A DNA stretch of 64,000 nucleotides from Streptococcus mitis (GCF_009496285.1 NZ_WIJK01000005.1:1-64000); one strand, 5' to 3'; shown: positions 15,898 through 27,736, counted from the stretch's first letter. Translations and numbers: made by a program. The notes: a model not told the origin generated them from the sequence alone.

Positions 15898-18432
15898 ATG
15901 ACGACAGAAAAATTATCACCAGGCATGCAACAGTATGTGGATATCAAAAAACAATTTCCAGATGCTTTTTTGCTCTTTCGTATGGGTGATTTTTATGAGT
16001 TATTTTACGAAGATGCAGTCAATGCTGCCCAGATACTAGAAATTTCACTAACCAGTCGCAATAAAAATGCTGACAATCCTATTCCCATGGCTGGAGTTCC
16101 CTATCACTCTGCTCAACAGTATATTGATGTCCTAGTTGATCGTGGCTACAAGGTTGCCATTGCTGAGCAGATGGAGGATCCTAAGCAGGCAGTAGGGGTT
16201 GTTAAGCGTGAGGTTGTGCAGGTGATTACACCAGGTACAGTCGTTGATAGTAGTAAACCCGATAGCCAAAACAACTTTTTGGTGGCTATCGACCGTGACG
16301 GTCAGCAATTTGGTTTGGCCTATATGGATCTGGTGACGGGTGATTTTTATGTGACAGGTTTATTAGATTTTACCCTGGTCTGTGGTGAAATCCGAAATCT
16401 TAAGGCAAGAGAAGTTGTCATCGGCTATGCCTTAACTGAAGAGGAAGAACAGATTCTCAGACGTCAAATGAATTTGGTACTTTCCTATGAGCAAGAATCA
16501 TTTGAAGACATCCATCTACTGGATCCACGTTTGGTACCTGTTGAACAGGCTGCTAGCAGTAAGCTTCTCCAGTATGTCCATCGGACTCAGATGAGAGAGT
16601 TGAATCACTTAAAACCTGTTATTCGTTATGAAATTAAAGATTTCTTGCAGATGGATTTTGCGACCAAGGCTAGTTTAGATCTAGTAGAAAATGCTCGTTC
16701 TGGCAAGAAACAAGGGAGTCTTTTCTGGTTGTTAGATGAAACCAAGACTGCTATGGGGATGCGACTCCTACGTTCTTGGATCCACCGTCCCTTGATTGAC
16801 AAGGATCGTATCCTTGAACGTCAGGAGGTTGTACAGGTCTTTCTGGATTATTTCTTTGAGCGTAGTGATTTGACAGAAAGCCTCAAGGGAGTCTACGATA
16901 TCGAGCGTCTAGCCAGTCGAGTCTCTTTTGGGAAAAGCAATCCTAAGGACCTTTTGCAATTAGCGACTACCTTGGCCAGTGTTCCAAGGATTCGCGCAAT
17001 TTTAGAAGGAATGGAGCAACCAGCGCTTGCCTATCTGATTGAACAACTAGATGCTATTCCTGAGTTGGAAAGTCTTATTAGCGCAGCTATTGCTCCAGAG
17101 GCTCCTCATGTAATTACAGAAGGTGGCATTATTCGGACGGGCTTTGATGAAACCTTGGACAAGTATCGTCGGGTGCTTAGAGAAGGAACTAGCTGGATTG
17201 CTGAAATTGAAGCCAAGGAAAGAGAAAGTTCTGGCATCAGCACGCTCAAGATTGATTACAATAAAAAGGATGGCTACTATTTCCATGTGACCAACTCGCA
17301 GCTCGGTAATGTTCCAGCCCACTTTTTCCGTAAGGCTACGCTAAAAAACTCTGAACGTTTTGGGACAGAGGAGTTGGCTCGTATCGAGGGAGAAATGTTA
17401 GAGGCGCGTGAAAAATCAGCCAACCTAGAGTACGAAATTTTTATGCGGATCCGTGAGGAGGTTAGCAAGTATATCCAGCGTTTGCAGGTTCTAGCCCAAG
17501 GAATTGCGACGGTTGATGTTTTGCAAAGTCTGGCGGTTGTAGCTGAAACCCAGCATTTGATTCGACCTGAGTTCGGTGACGACTCACAAATCGATATCCA
17601 GAAAGGGCGTCATGCTGTTGTTGAAAAGGTCATGGGAGCCCAAACCTATATTCCCAACAGCATCCAAATGGATGAAGATACTAGCATCCAACTGATTACA
17701 GGGCCTAACATGAGCGGGAAGTCAACCTATATGCGCCAATTAGCAATGACAGCGGTCATGGCTCAGATGGGTTCTTATGTACCGGCAGAACGTGCTCACT
17801 TGCCTATCTTTGATGCGATTTTTACCCGTATCGGTGCAGCAGATGACTTGGTGTCAGGTCAGTCAACCTTTATGGTCGAGATGATGGAAGCCAATAATGC
17901 CATTGCACATGCGACTGAGAATTCTCTCATTCTCTTTGATGAGCTTGGACGCGGAACGGCAACTTATGATGGCATGGCCTTGGCCCAAGCGATTATCGAG
18001 TATATCCATGAACATATCGGAGCCAAGACTCTCTTTGCGACTCATTACCATGAATTGACTAGTTTGGAGACTAGTCTGGGACATCTGGTTAACGTTCACG
18101 TGGCTACGCTTGAGCAAAATGGACAGGTTACCTTCCTTCACAAGATCGAAGCCGGACCAGCTGATAAATCATACGGTATTCACGTAGCTAAGATTGCAGG
18201 TTTACCGGCAGACTTGCTGAAAAGAGCAGATGAAATTTTAACGCAATTAGAGAGTCAAGGTCAGGAAAGTCCTGCTCCAATGAAACAAACACATGCAGTT
18301 TCTGAACAAATTTCCCTATTTGACTCGGCGGAAGAAAATCCTATTCTAGCAGAATTGGCTAAAGTAGATGTGTACAATATGACACCGATGCAGGCCATGA
18401 ATCTCTTGTTAGAATGGAAACAAAAATTATAA
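15898..18432 (+). CDS. mutS: DNA mismatch repair protein MutS (HexA)
   Basis: An 844-residue mismatch-recognition ATPase. The mismatch-wedge motif [11 protein letters not shown] lies near residues 31-41. Walker [12 protein letters not shown] is at about 601-611, Walker B is in [16 protein letters not shown] near 677, and a C-terminal helix-turn-helix dimerisation region follows. It starts repair of replication errors and of donor mismatches during transformation. Strong AAGGAGAGA ribosome site; terminator immediately downstream. Confidence 0.97.
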   Translation: MTTEKLSPGMQQYVDIKKQFPDAFLLFRMGDFYELFYEDAVNAAQILEISLTSRNKNADNPIPMAGVPYHSAQQYIDVLVDRGYKVAIAEQMEDPKQAVGVVKREVVQVITPGTVVDSSKPDSQNNFLVAIDRDGQQFGLAYMDLVTGDFYVTGLLDFTLVCGEIRNLKAREVVIGYALTEEEEQILRRQMNLVLSYEQESFEDIHLLDPRLVPVEQAASSKLLQYVHRTQMRELNHLKPVIRYEIKDFLQMDFATKASLDLVENARSGKKQGSLFWLLDETKTAMGMRLLRSWIHRPLIDKDRILERQEVVQVFLDYFFERSDLTESLKGVYDIERLASRVSFGKSNPKDLLQLATTLASVPRIRAILEGMEQPALAYLIEQLDAIPELESLISAAIAPEAPHVITEGGIIRTGFDETLDKYRRVLREGTSWIAEIEAKERESSGISTLKIDYNKKDGYYFHVTNSQLGNVPAHFFRKATLKNSERFGTEELARIEGEMLEAREKSANLEYEIFMRIREEVSKYIQRLQVLAQGIATVDVLQSLAVVAETQHLIRPEFGDDSQIDIQKGRHAVVEKVMGAQTYIPNSIQMDEDTSIQLITGPNMSGKSTYMRQLAMTAVMAQMGSYVPAERAHLPIFDAIFTRIGAADDLVSGQSTFMVEMMEANNAIAHATENSLILFDELGRGTATYDGMALAQAIIEYIHEHIGAKTLFATHYHELTSLETSLGHLVNVHVATLEQNGQVTFLHKIEAGPADKSYGIHVAKIAGLPADLLKRADEILTQLESQGQESPAPMKQTHAVSEQISLFDSAEENPILAELAKVDVYNMTPMQAMNLLLEWKQKL

Positions 18433-18434
18433 GC

Positions 18435-18466
18435 AAAAACCCACTCCGTTTTGTGAGTGGGTTTTT
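18435..18466. terminator. Bidirectional terminator after mutS
   Basis: AAAAACCCACTC (18435-18446) pairs with GAGTGGGTTTTT (18455-18466). It serves mutS on the plus strand and the DUF3021 gene on the minus strand. Confidence 0.9.
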
Positions 18467-18471
18467 AGGTA

Positions 18472-18930
18472 TTATTTTTTATGAGCCAATAGTTGATTGA
18501 TGTGTGCAACTTTTTTAGATTCTCTCTTGTAGAGAACAATCCAGATGATGAGGTAGACGATTGCAAACTCTGGGATGAGTTGAAGGATGAAAGTCCAGTG
18601 AAGTGGGAACCATCCTGCTAGGATTGCTAGAGGTACAAAACCTAGCAACATAAGGAAGAAGTGAGTGACAGTCGCACGAAGAAGGCTCCAATCTTGAGCA
18701 AATAGACGACCGCCAAAACTAAAGAGGACTCCAATCGCTGCCCAGATAAGCAGACAGTAAAGTAAGACGAGTGATCCATGCACCTGATGTTGGGTCATGA
18801 ATTGACCAATCAAAGAGTTGGGGCTGAGAGGTGCGTAGTTGCTTGGTGAGTAGATAAAAGAAAAGATAATAGATAGGATGAGGCCGATGAGGATACCAGT
18901 TGTGGCATCGTGGAAAATTTGTTTTTTCAT
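18472..18930 (-). CDS. DUF3021 membrane protein, BrsM/HdrM-like partner of a LytTR regulator
   Basis: A 152-residue protein with four transmembrane helices, the DUF3021 layout. Its start overlaps the stop of the LytTR gene by 4 bp, so they are translationally coupled. In S. mutans such pairs (HdrRM, BrsRM) form LytTR regulatory systems in which the membrane protein restrains the DNA-binding partner and controls bacteriocin or competence genes. Targets here are unknown. Confidence 0.8.
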   Translation of the reverse strand: MKKQIFHDATTGILIGLILSIIFSFIYSPSNYAPLSPNSLIGQFMTQHQVHGSLVLLYCLLIWAAIGVLFSFGGRLFAQDWSLLRATVTHFFLMLLGFVPLAILAGWFPLHWTFILQLIPEFAIVYLIIWIVLYKRESKKVAHINQLLAHKK

Positions 18931-19367
18931 AGTTCTAATTTCTCCTTAATGGTTTTGAGGTAACGGCGAGATGAGTAGGTGAAACTGTCGTTTTTAAGAT
19001 AGATTTCAATCAAGCCGTTAGAGGTTAGTTTAAGATGACTGATAGCGTCGATGTTGACAATTTCCGATTGGGAAATTTGGATAAAGGAAGCAGGTAGAAT
19101 TTCACTTGCTTGGTAAAGACGAATGTCGAGCGCATAGGTTTGGCTATCCGTTTCAGCTAAGACTTTGCGATTTTCAATATATATACGTTGAATCTTACTA
19201 ATCTGAATCAAGTAGACCTGGTCTTGGAATTTTCCTTTAAGCGTTTCTTTTTGATCCAGGGATTGGACAAAGTCTTGGACTTTTTGAACTCGAGTAGACA
19301 AGGTTGACGCTTCGATTATGATTTGTTCTTCGGTGTATTGCTGATCAATATCAAGTCTGAGTTTCAT
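18927..19367 (-). CDS. LytTR-domain transcriptional regulator, BrsR/HdrR-like
   Basis: A 146-residue protein whose C-terminal half is a LytTR DNA-binding domain (YLIQISKIQRIYIENRKV, ASFIQISQSEIVNID, FTYSSRRYLKTIKEKL). It has no receiver domain. ATG 19367 is preferred because AAAGGAGAAATT lies directly upstream; a longer frame from 19427 has no ribosome site. It forms a two-gene operon with the DUF3021 protein. Confidence 0.85.
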   Translation of the reverse strand: MKLRLDIDQQYTEEQIIIEASTLSTRVQKVQDFVQSLDQKETLKGKFQDQVYLIQISKIQRIYIENRKVLAETDSQTYALDIRLYQASEILPASFIQISQSEIVNIDAISHLKLTSNGLIEIYLKNDSFTYSSRRYLKTIKEKLEL

Positions 19368-19543
19368 AATTTCTCCTTTATAAATTTGTAATAGAGATCT
19401 CTTGCTTACAAATCTATTAAACACCATTTTGTTGACAATTACAAGAAGGTTTGTCTATGTGGTCGGTTGAAGAGCCTATCTGGCAGGTGACCGTTTTCAT
19501 AGAATTTTTAGAGTAAGGAAGTCAAAAAATAAGAAGAAATATA

Positions 19544-19573
19544 TTGACAAAAATAGACAAAACGTGGTACAAT
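19544..19573 (+). promoter_or_regulatory. Promoter of the rpsL-rpsG operon
   Basis: Consensus TTGACA (19544-19549), 18-bp spacer, TACAAT (19568-19573) with extended TGG. The implied leader is about 130 nt. Confidence 0.85.
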
Positions 19574-19579
19574 AATAGA

Positions 19580-19709
19580 CGGTACTTTTTACTTTTGGTC
19601 TCTCAAGAGTGTACAGGGACGTGCTGACAAATGTTGCAAAAGTACACACAGATGATAACTGTCACCAAGTGTATCATCACCAAAAATAAAAAAACACAGG
19701 AGAATGTAG
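19580..19709 (+). promoter_or_regulatory. Structured leader of the rpsL mRNA
   Basis: GTACTTTT (19582-19589) can pair with AAAAGTAC (19638-19645), closing a domain. A second hairpin pairs GATGATA (19651-19657) with TATCATC (19672-19678) just before the ribosome site. This looks like a ribosomal-protein autoregulatory leader, but no known family was recognised. Confidence 0.45.
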
Positions 19710-20126
19710 ATGCCTACAATTAACCAATTGGTTCGCAAACCGCGTAAATCAAAAGTAGAAAAATCTAAATCACCAGCTTTGAACGTTGGTTATAACAGTC
19801 ATAAAAAAGTTCAAACAAACGTTTCTTCACCACAAAAACGTGGTGTTGCAACTCGTGTTGGAACAATGACACCTAAAAAACCTAACTCTGCCCTTCGTAA
19901 ATTTGCTCGTGTACGTTTGAGCAACCTTATCGAAGTTACTGCCTACATCCCAGGTATCGGACACAACTTGCAAGAGCACAGTGTGGTGCTTCTTCGCGGT
20001 GGACGTGTAAAAGACCTTCCAGGGGTACGTTACCATATCGTCCGTGGTGCACTTGATACTGCAGGTGTTAACGATCGTAAACAAGGCCGTTCTAAATACG
20101 GTACTAAACGTCCGAAAAAAGCATAA
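19710..20126 (+). CDS. rpsL: 30S ribosomal protein S12
   Basis: A 138-residue S12, essential for decoding accuracy. The two lysines whose replacement gives streptomycin resistance are intact ([10 protein letters not shown] at K56, and [13 protein letters not shown] at about K101), so a drug-sensitive type is expected. CACAGGAGAA ribosome site. First gene of the str operon, followed by rpsG after 19 bp. Confidence 0.98.
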   Translation: MPTINQLVRKPRKSKVEKSKSPALNVGYNSHKKVQTNVSSPQKRGVATRVGTMTPKKPNSALRKFARVRLSNLIEVTAYIPGIGHNLQEHSVVLLRGGRVKDLPGVRYHIVRGALDTAGVNDRKQGRSKYGTKRPKKA

Positions 20127-20145
20127 GGAAAGGGGATAAAGAGAA

Positions 20146-20616
20146 ATGAGTCGTAAAAATAGAGCTCCAAAACGTGACGTATTGCCAGATCCGCTTTACA
20201 ATTCACAATTAGTTACTCGTCTTATCAACCGCGTTATGCTTGACGGTAAACGTGGTACAGCTGCTTCAATCGTTTACGGTGCTTTTGAACAAATCAAAGA
20301 AGTTACTGGTAACGATGCACTTGAAGTATTTGAAACAGCTATGGAAAACATCATGCCTGTACTTGAAGTACGTGCACGTCGTGTCGGTGGTTCTAACTAC
20401 CAAGTCCCAGTTGAAGTTCGTCCAGAACGTCGTACAACACTTGGACTTCGTTGGTTGGTAACAATCGCTCGCCTTCGTGGTGAACACACAATGCAAGACC
20501 GTCTTGCAAAAGAAATCTTGGATGCTGCTAACAACACTGGTGCAGCAGTTAAGAAACGTGAAGACACTCACCGTATGGCTGAAGCTAACCGTGCCTTCGC
20601 ACACTTCCGTTGGTAA
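20146..20616 (+). CDS. rpsG: 30S ribosomal protein S7
   Basis: A 156-residue S7, the primary 16S rRNA binding protein that nucleates assembly of the small-subunit head. Family signatures [19 protein letters not shown] near residue 15 and [15 protein letters not shown] near 105. GGAAAGGGGATAAAG ribosome site. Unlike the compact E. coli str operon, a 420-bp structured gap and a new promoter separate it from fusA. Confidence 0.98.
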   Translation: MSRKNRAPKRDVLPDPLYNSQLVTRLINRVMLDGKRGTAASIVYGAFEQIKEVTGNDALEVFETAMENIMPVLEVRARRVGGSNYQVPVEVRPERRTTLGLRWLVTIARLRGEHTMQDRLAKEILDAANNTGAAVKKREDTHRMAEANRAFAHFRW

Positions 20617-20640
20617 TATAGGATGCGAAAGCGTTAAGAA

Positions 20641-20712
20641 AGTCCCAGAGAAAATAGGGAATCGAAGCAGGTTGCGATTGCAACCAATGAGATTCATCTT
20701 TTTCTCCAGACT
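20641..20712 (+). ncRNA. Structured element 1 in the rpsG-fusA gap
   Basis: Nested pairing: GTC...GAGAAAA (20642-20654) with TTTTCTC...GAC (20700-20711), then GAATC (20659-20663) with GATTC (20691-20695), then GGTTGC (20670-20675) with GCAACC (20680-20685). It shares the fixed words AAAATAGG and ATCTTTTT with element 2, while its stems differ in sequence. Confidence 0.55.
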
Positions 20713-20755
20713 TTTAGCTTGAGCTCAACTAGATTATGATACCAAAAGCGGCAAA

Positions 20756-20829
20756 GGCCCAAGGCAAAAATAGGAAACTGATGCAGTGTTCCGTGAACAC
20801 AAAGCAGTTTATCTTTTTTGCACCGGGCC
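20756..20829 (+). ncRNA. Structured element 2 in the rpsG-fusA gap
   Basis: Same three-tier design as element 1: GGCCC-GGCAAAAA (20756-20770) with TTTTTTGC-GGGCC (20814-20829), AAACTG (20775-20780) with CAGTTT (20805-20810), and GTGTTC (20786-20791) with GAACAC (20795-20800). Stem sequences differ from element 1 but stay complementary. It may be a known streptococcal repeat such as SPRITE or a leader-type RNA; I could not decide. Confidence 0.55.
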
Positions 20830-20957
20830 TCGCTCGGGTTCAAATCAGTTAACTTGAGCTTTTAGCCCGGGTTCAATTTAGCTCGGTCAGCTCTTAGCTA
20901 TAACTCAACTTACCATTCCGCAAGTTGAAACCAACAATAACAAGATAAACATTGAGA
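20830..20957 (+). other. Rest of the rpsG-fusA gap
   Basis: The word GGGTTCAA occurs twice (near 20836 and 20868) and the word CTTGAGC follows each structured element. TCAACTT (20905-20911) and AAGTTGA (20922-20928) form a further small hairpin. No coding frame is convincing. Confidence 0.4.
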
Positions 20958-20985
20958 ACGGGTAGGTCCTGCCTATCCGTTTTTA
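20958..20985 (+). terminator. Terminator before fusA
   Basis: ACGGGTAGG pairs with CCTATCCGT, followed by TTTTATT. It ends rpsL-rpsG transcription before the fusA promoter. Confidence 0.8.
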
Positions 20986-20990
20986 TTAAA

Positions 20991-21002
20991 TCGTGTTATA
21001 AT
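20991..21002 (+). promoter_or_regulatory. fusA promoter, extended -10
   Basis: TGTTATAAT (TATAAT 20997-21002) directly after the terminator, with no clear -35 because that position falls inside the terminator stem. Confidence 0.6.
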
Positions 21003-21039
21003 AGAATAGAAATAAAAAAATATAGGAGAAACAAACCTC

Positions 21040-23121
21040 ATGGCACGCGAATTTTCACTTGAAAAAACTCGTAATATCGGTATCATGGCTCACGTCGATG
21101 CTGGTAAAACAACTACAACTGAGCGTATCCTTTACTACACTGGTAAAATCCACAAAATCGGTGAAACTCACGAAGGTGCGTCACAAATGGACTGGATGGA
21201 GCAAGAGCAAGAACGTGGTATCACTATCACATCTGCTGCGACAACAGCTCAATGGAACAACCACCGCGTAAACATCATCGACACACCAGGACACGTGGAC
21301 TTCACTATCGAAGTACAACGTTCTCTTCGTGTATTGGACGGTGCGGTTACAGTTCTTGACTCACAATCAGGTGTTGAGCCTCAAACTGAAACAGTTTGGC
21401 GTCAAGCAACTGAGTACGGAGTTCCACGTATCGTATTTGCCAACAAAATGGACAAAATCGGTGCTGACTTCCTTTACTCAGTAAGCACACTTCACGATCG
21501 TCTTCAAGCTAACGCACACCCAATTCAATTGCCAATCGGTTCTGAAGATGACTTCCGTGGTATCATCGACTTGATCAAGATGAAAGCTGAAATCTATACG
21601 AACGACCTTGGTACAGATATCCTTGAAGAAGACATTCCGGCTGAATACCTTGAGCAAGCTCAAGAATACCGTGAAAAATTGATCGAAGCAGTTGCTGAAA
21701 CTGACGAAGAATTGATGATGAAATACCTCGAAGGTGAAGAAATCACTAACGAAGAATTGAAAGCTGGTATCCGTAAAGCGACTATCAACGTTGAATTCTT
21801 CCCAGTATTGTGTGGTTCTGCCTTCAAGAACAAAGGTGTTCAATTGATGCTTGATGCGGTTATCGACTACCTTCCAAGCCCACTTGACATCCCAGCGATC
21901 AAAGGTATCAACCCAGATACAGATGAAGAAGAAACTCGTCCTGCATCTGATGAAGAGCCATTTGCAGCTCTTGCCTTCAAGATCATGACTGACCCATTCG
22001 TAGGTCGTTTGACATTCTTCCGTGTTTACTCAGGTGTTCTTCAATCAGGTTCTTACGTATTGAACACTTCTAAAGGTAAACGTGAACGTATCGGACGTAT
22101 CCTTCAAATGCACGCTAACAGCCGTCAAGAAATCGACACTGTTTACTCAGGTGATATTGCTGCTGCCGTTGGTTTGAAAGACACTACAACTGGTGACTCA
22201 TTGACAGATGAAAAAGCTAAAATTATCCTTGAGTCAATCAACGTTCCAGAACCAGTTATCCAATTGATGGTTGAGCCTAAATCTAAAGCAGACCAAGACA
22301 AGATGGGTATCGCCCTTCAAAAATTGGCTGAAGAAGATCCAACATTCCGCGTTGAAACTAACGTTGAAACTGGTGAAACAGTTATCTCTGGTATGGGTGA
22401 GCTTCACCTTGACGTCCTTGTTGACCGTATGCGTCGTGAGTTCAAAGTTGAAGCGAACGTAGGTGCTCCTCAAGTATCTTACCGTGAAACATTCCGCGCT
22501 TCTACTCAAGCACGTGGATTCTTCAAACGTCAGTCTGGTGGTAAAGGTCAGTTCGGTGATGTATGGATTGAATTTACTCCAAACGAAGAAGGAAAAGGAT
22601 TCGAATTCGAAAACGCAATCGTCGGTGGTGTGGTTCCTCGTGAATTTATCCCAGCGGTTGAAAAAGGTTTGGTAGAATCTATGGCTAACGGTGTTCTTGC
22701 TGGTTACCCAATGGTTGACGTTAAAGCTAAGCTTTACGATGGTTCATACCACGATGTCGACTCATCTGAAACTGCCTTCAAGATCGCTGCATCTCTTGCA
22801 CTTAAAGAAGCTGCTAAGACTGCACAACCAGCTATCCTTGAACCAATGATGCTTGTAACAATCACTGTTCCAGAAGAAAACCTTGGTGATGTTATGGGTC
22901 ACGTAACTGCTCGTCGTGGACGTGTAGATGGTATGGAAGCACACGGTAACAGCCAAATCGTTCGTGCTTACGTTCCACTTGCTGAAATGTTCGGTTACGC
23001 AACAGTTCTTCGTTCTGCATCACAAGGACGTGGTACATTCATGATGGTATTCGACCACTACGAAGATGTACCTAAGTCAGTACAAGAAGAAATCATTAAG
23101 AAAAACAAAGGTGAAGAATAA
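21040..23121 (+). CDS. fusA: Elongation factor G
   Basis: A 693-residue translocation GTPase. P-loop AHVDAGKTT at residues 17-25, switch [10 protein letters not shown] near 86, NKMD at about 140, then the usual domains II-V. Codon use is strongly biased, as expected for a highly expressed gene. TAGGAGAAAC ribosome site, own promoter, own terminator. Confidence 0.98.
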   Translation: MAREFSLEKTRNIGIMAHVDAGKTTTTERILYYTGKIHKIGETHEGASQMDWMEQEQERGITITSAATTAQWNNHRVNIIDTPGHVDFTIEVQRSLRVLDGAVTVLDSQSGVEPQTETVWRQATEYGVPRIVFANKMDKIGADFLYSVSTLHDRLQANAHPIQLPIGSEDDFRGIIDLIKMKAEIYTNDLGTDILEEDIPAEYLEQAQEYREKLIEAVAETDEELMMKYLEGEEITNEELKAGIRKATINVEFFPVLCGSAFKNKGVQLMLDAVIDYLPSPLDIPAIKGINPDTDEEETRPASDEEPFAALAFKIMTDPFVGRLTFFRVYSGVLQSGSYVLNTSKGKRERIGRILQMHANSRQEIDTVYSGDIAAAVGLKDTTTGDSLTDEKAKIILESINVPEPVIQLMVEPKSKADQDKMGIALQKLAEEDPTFRVETNVETGETVISGMGELHLDVLVDRMRREFKVEANVGAPQVSYRETFRASTQARGFFKRQSGGKGQFGDVWIEFTPNEEGKGFEFENAIVGGVVPREFIPAVEKGLVESMANGVLAGYPMVDVKAKLYDGSYHDVDSSETAFKIAASLALKEAAKTAQPAILEPMMLVTITVPEENLGDVMGHVTARRGRVDGMEAHGNSQIVRAYVPLAEMFGYATVLRSASQGRGTFMMVFDHYEDVPKSVQEEIIKKNKGEE

Positions 23122-23136
23122 TTCACCGTCACTTTT

Positions 23137-23165
23137 AAAGAAGTCACTTTGTGGCTTCTTTTTCT
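23137..23165 (+). terminator. fusA terminator
   Basis: AAGAAGTCAC pairs with GTGGCTTCTT around a TTT loop, followed by T. Confidence 0.85.
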
Positions 23166-23234
23166 GTTTGGTAGAAATAGGTAAAAGTGCCTCAAATATG
23201 GTAAAATAGAAGGAGTATATTGTGAGGAAAATGG

Positions 23235-26200
23235 ATGTCAACCACTTTTGAAATTTTAATGAATCAGTTGGGAATACCCGCTGAAATGAGAAATCATGAG
23301 GCCTTCTCTCAGGCTGAAATAGAACAAGTTATTGTTCATAAACGAAGCAAAGTTTGGGAGTTTCATTTTGTTTTTGAAAATATCTTGCCTTTTGAACTTT
23401 TTCTAGAGTTGAAAAGAGGCTTGAAAGAAGAATTCTCAAAAACGGGAAATCAGGCTAGTTTTGAGATAAAAACGCGAAATCAGGAATTTTCTATAGAACT
23501 TTTACAAGCCTACTATCGAGAGGCTTTTTCGGATGGTCCTTGTGCTAGTCAAGGTTTTCGTTCTATATATCAGAATTTTCAGGTTCGCTTTGAAAATGAC
23601 CAGTTAATCATTGAAGCTTCTGAAGCCGCAGATACTGAGCATTTTAGAAAAAATCATCTGCCAAATCTTAGCAAACAGCTGGAACTTTTTGGCTTTCCTA
23701 AATTATCCTGCAGTTTAGAAAAAAATGAAGAACTCACGAGGGAAGAGCAAGAGGCCTTTCAGACGGAAAATCAAATGATTATCCAAGCTGCTAATGAAGA
23801 AACACTTCGGGCTATGGAACAATTGGAACAGATGGCTCCTCCTCCTCCAGCTGAGGATAAACCTGTCTTTGATTTCCAAGCCAAGAAAGCAGCTGCTAAG
23901 CCTAAACTTGATAAGGCAGAGATTACTCCTATGATCGAGGTCAATACTGAAGAAAATAGATTGGTTTTTGAAGGAGTTGTCTTTGATGTTGAGCATAAGG
24001 TGACTAGAACAGGTCGTGTCTTGATTAACTTCAAGATGACGGACTATACTTCCAGTTTCTCTATGCAAAAATGGGTCAAGAATGAAGAAGAAGCTCAGAA
24101 GTTTGACATGATCAAGAAAAACTCTTGGCTCCGTGTTCGAGGAAATGTCGAGGTAAATAATTTCACGCGAGACTTGACCATGAATGTACAGGATGTTCAG
24201 GAAGTCGTTCACTATGAGCGTAAAGACTTGATGCCAGAGGGAGAGCGTCGTGTTGAGTTCCATGCCCATACAAATATGTCGACCATGGATGCTCTACCTG
24301 AAGTTGAAGAACTCGTTGCGAAAGCAGCTAAATGGGGTCATAAAGCGGTAGCAATCACGGACCACGGAAATGTTCAATCCTTCCCTCATGGCTATAAGGC
24401 TGCTAAGAAAGCAGGCATCCAGCTGATCTATGGGATGGAAGCTAATATCGTTGAAGACCGTGTACCTATCGTCTATAATGAAGTTGAGATGGATTTGTCT
24501 GAAGCAACCTATGTAGTCTTTGACGTGGAAACGACTGGACTTTCAGCTATCTATAATGACTTGATTCAGGTCGCAGCTTCTAAGATGTATAAGGGCAATA
24601 TCGTAGCTGAATTTGATGAATTTATCAATCCTGGTCACCCCTTATCAGCCTTTACTACTGAATTGACAGGAATTACGGATGAGCATGTGAAAAATGCCAA
24701 ACCCTTGGTTCAAGTTCTGAAAGAATTCCAAGAGTTTTGTAAGGATACCGTTCTTGTAGCCCACAATGCAACCTTTGACGTTGGCTTTATGAATGCCAAC
24801 TATGAACGTCATGGCCTGCCAAAAATCACTCAACCTGTTATTGATACGTTAGAATTCGCAAGAAATCTCTATCCTGAATATAAACGTCATGGTCTAGGGC
24901 CTTTGACTAAGCGTTTTGGAGTTGCCCTAGAACACCATCACATGGCCAACTATGATGCGGAAGCAACTGGCCGTCTGCTTTTCATCTTTATCAAAGAAGT
25001 AGCAGAAAAGTATGGTGTGACAGATTTGGCACGATTAAACCTTGATTTAATCAGTCCAAATTCTTATAAAAAAGCTCGCGTCAAGCATGCAACTATCTAT
25101 GTAAAAAATCAAGTAGGCTTGAAAAATATCTTTAAGCTGGTTTCTCTCTCAAATACCCAGTATTTTGAAGGAGTTCCACGGATTCCACGTACAGTACTAG
25201 ATGCCCATCGAGAAGGTTTAATCTTGGGTTCTGCTTGTACAGAAGGGGAAGTCTTTGATGCAGTCGTATCACAAGGTGTTGATGCAGCGGTCGAAGTTGC
25301 TAAATACTATGACTTTATCGAGGTGATGCCTCCAGCTATCTATGCACCTCTGATTGCCAAAGAGCAGGTCAAGGACATGGAGGAACTCCAGACCATAATC
25401 AAGAGCCTGATAGAGGTTGGAGATCGCCTTGGGAAACCCGTTCTTGCGACAGGAAATGTCCACTATCTCGAACCCGAGGATGAAATTTATCGAGAAATCA
25501 TTGTCCGCAGTCTGGGTCAGGGAGCAATGATTAACCGAACGATCGGTCACGGAGAAGCTGCCCAACCAGCTCCGCTACCAAAGGCACATTTTAGAACGAC
25601 TAATGAAATGTTGGATGAATTTGCCTTTCTAGGAGAAGATTTGGCTCGCAAAATCGTCATTGAAAATACCAATGCCCTAGCAGAAATCTTTGAACCTGTG
25701 GAGGTTGTAAAGGGTGATTTGTACACGCCTTTCATTGACAAAGCCGAAGAAACAGTTGCTGAATTAACCTATAAAAAAGCCTTTGAAATCTATGGAAATC
25801 CACTCCCAGATATCGTTGATTTGCGGATTGAAAAGGAATTGACCTCTATCTTGGGGAATGGATTTGCCGTGATTTATCTGGCTTCACAGATGCTAGTGCA
25901 CCGTTCCAACGAACGGGGTTACTTGGTTGGTTCCCGTGGGTCTGTTGGATCTAGTTTCGTTGCAACCATGATTGGGATTACCGAGGTCAATCCTCTCTCT
26001 CCTCACTATGTCTGTGGTCAGTGTCAGTACAGTGAGTTTATCACGGATGGTTCCTACGGTTCAGGTTTTGATATGCCAAATAAAGACTGTCCAAACTGTG
26101 GCAATAAGCTTAGCAAGAATGGACAGGACATTCCTTTCGAGACCTTCCTTGGTTTTGACGGGGATAAGGTTCCCGATATCGATTTGAACTTCTCAGGTGA

Positions 26201-27629
26201 AGATCAACCGAGCGCCCACTTGGATGTTCGTGATATCTTTGGGGAAGAATACGCCTTCCGTGCAGGAACGGTAGGTACTGTGGCTGCTAAAACAGCCTAT
26301 GGATTTGTCAAAGGTTACGAGCGTGACTATGGCAAGTTCTACCGTGAAGCCGAAGTAGAGCGCCTAGCCCAAGGAGCTGCAGGTGTTAAACGGACGACCG
26401 GTCAGCACCCAGGGGGAATCGTTGTTATTCCAAACTATATGGATGTCTATGACTTTACACCAGTACAGTATCCTGCAGATGATGTAACTGCTGAATGGCA
26501 GACCACTCACTTTAACTTCCACGATATCGATGAGAACGTCCTCAAGCTCGATGTTCTTGGTCATGATGATCCGACCATGATTAGGAAGCTGCAAGACTTA
26601 TCAGGCATTGATCCAAATGATATTCCGATGGACGACCCAGGTGTCATGGCCCTCTTCTCGGGTACAGATATCCTGGGAGTGACGCCTGATCAAATCGGGA
26701 CTTCAACTGGTATGCTTGGAATTCCAGAGTTTGGCACTAACTTTGTTCGAGGAATGGTGGATGAAACCCATCCGACGACCTTTGCGGAGTTGCTTCAGCT
26801 TTCTGGTCTGTCTCACGGTACCGACGTTTGGTTGGGAAATGCCCAAGACTTGATTAAGGCTGGAATTGCGGACTTATCAACTGTTATCGGATGTCGGGAT
26901 GACATCATGGTTTACCTCATGCACGCTGGTCTAGATCCAAAGATGGCCTTTACCATCATGGAGCGTGTACGTAAGGGATTGTGGCTTAAAATCTCAGAAG
27001 AAGAGCGTAACGGTTATATCGAAGCTATGAAGGCCAATAATGTGCCTGAGTGGTATATCGAATCTTGTGGAAAAATCAAGTACATGTTCCCTAAAGCCCA
27101 TGCAGCAGCCTACGTTATGATGGCCCTTCGTGTAGCCTACTTCAAGGTTCACCACCCGATTTATTACTACTGTGCTTACTTCTCCATCCGCGCTAAGGCC
27201 TTTGATATCAAGACCATGGGAGCGGGCTTGGATGCTATCAAGCGAAGAATGGAAGAAATAGCTGAAAAACGCAAGAACAATGAAGCTTCCAACGTAGAAA
27301 TTGACCTCTACACAACACTTGAAATTGTCAATGAGATGTGGGAACGTGGTTTTAAATTTGGCAAGTTAGACCTCTATCGTAGTGATGCGACTGAATTCAT
27401 CATCGATGGAGACACCCTCATCCCACCGTTTGTCGCTATGGATGGGCTAGGCGAGAACGTTGCCAAGCAATTGGTGCGCGCTCGAAAAGAAGGAGAATTC
27501 CTCTCTAAAACTGAACTCCGCAAGCGTGGTGGACTTTCCTCAACTTTAGTTGAAAAGATGGATGAAATGGGAATTCTCGGCAATATGCCAGAGGACAACC
27601 AGCTCAGTTTGTTTGATGATTTGTTTTAA
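23235..27629 (+). CDS. polC: DNA polymerase III alpha subunit, PolC type
   Basis: The 1464-residue Gram-positive replicative polymerase. An OB domain lies at about residues 235-325. The PHP domain begins at [12 protein letters not shown] (about 336) and is interrupted by the 3'-5' exonuclease ([10 protein letters not shown] at about 424 to DAEATGRL near 575). Zinc cysteines are CGQC near 926 and CPNC near 952; palm aspartates are in [12 protein letters not shown] near 976. GTGAGGAAAATGG supplies the ribosome site. An extended -10 TGGTAAAAT lies at 23199-23207. Confidence 0.97.
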   Translation: MSTTFEILMNQLGIPAEMRNHEAFSQAEIEQVIVHKRSKVWEFHFVFENILPFELFLELKRGLKEEFSKTGNQASFEIKTRNQEFSIELLQAYYREAFSDGPCASQGFRSIYQNFQVRFENDQLIIEASEAADTEHFRKNHLPNLSKQLELFGFPKLSCSLEKNEELTREEQEAFQTENQMIIQAANEETLRAMEQLEQMAPPPPAEDKPVFDFQAKKAAAKPKLDKAEITPMIEVNTEENRLVFEGVVFDVEHKVTRTGRVLINFKMTDYTSSFSMQKWVKNEEEAQKFDMIKKNSWLRVRGNVEVNNFTRDLTMNVQDVQEVVHYERKDLMPEGERRVEFHAHTNMSTMDALPEVEELVAKAAKWGHKAVAITDHGNVQSFPHGYKAAKKAGIQLIYGMEANIVEDRVPIVYNEVEMDLSEATYVVFDVETTGLSAIYNDLIQVAASKMYKGNIVAEFDEFINPGHPLSAFTTELTGITDEHVKNAKPLVQVLKEFQEFCKDTVLVAHNATFDVGFMNANYERHGLPKITQPVIDTLEFARNLYPEYKRHGLGPLTKRFGVALEHHHMANYDAEATGRLLFIFIKEVAEKYGVTDLARLNLDLISPNSYKKARVKHATIYVKNQVGLKNIFKLVSLSNTQYFEGVPRIPRTVLDAHREGLILGSACTEGEVFDAVVSQGVDAAVEVAKYYDFIEVMPPAIYAPLIAKEQVKDMEELQTIIKSLIEVGDRLGKPVLATGNVHYLEPEDEIYREIIVRSLGQGAMINRTIGHGEAAQPAPLPKAHFRTTNEMLDEFAFLGEDLARKIVIENTNALAEIFEPVEVVKGDLYTPFIDKAEETVAELTYKKAFEIYGNPLPDIVDLRIEKELTSILGNGFAVIYLASQMLVHRSNERGYLVGSRGSVGSSFVATMIGITEVNPLSPHYVCGQCQYSEFITDGSYGSGFDMPNKDCPNCGNKLSKNGQDIPFETFLGFDGDKVPDIDLNFSGEDQPSAHLDVRDIFGEEYAFRAGTVGTVAAKTAYGFVKGYERDYGKFYREAEVERLAQGAAGVKRTTGQHPGGIVVIPNYMDVYDFTPVQYPADDVTAEWQTTHFNFHDIDENVLKLDVLGHDDPTMIRKLQDLSGIDPNDIPMDDPGVMALFSGTDILGVTPDQIGTSTGMLGIPEFGTNFVRGMVDETHPTTFAELLQLSGLSHGTDVWLGNAQDLIKAGIADLSTVIGCRDDIMVYLMHAGLDPKMAFTIMERVRKGLWLKISEEERNGYIEAMKANNVPEWYIESCGKIKYMFPKAHAAAYVMMALRVAYFKVHHPIYYYCAYFSIRAKAFDIKTMGAGLDAIKRRMEEIAEKRKNNEASNVEIDLYTTLEIVNEMWERGFKFGKLDLYRSDATEFIIDGDTLIPPFVAMDGLGENVAKQLVRARKEGEFLSKTELRKRGGLSSTLVEKMDEMGILGNMPEDNQLSLFDDLF

Positions 27630-27688
27630 TTTAAAGTCAACTTGTTCAAATAAGCCGACTAAGTTTCATCTAATTAAGACTTAACAGT

Positions 27689-27736
27689 AAAACTAGTAGA
27701 GATGATTTTTTATGATTTTCATTTCTACTGGTTTTT
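27689..27736 (+). terminator. polC terminator
   Basis: AAAACTAGTAGAGATGA pairs with TCATTTCTACTGGTTTT with two G-U pairs, followed by T. The rest of the 27630-27918 gap holds only weak promoter-like AT-rich sequence. Confidence 0.7.

Noticed and set aside
19710..20126. Streptomycin-resistance substitution in rpsL
   Set aside because: Both key lysines are present.
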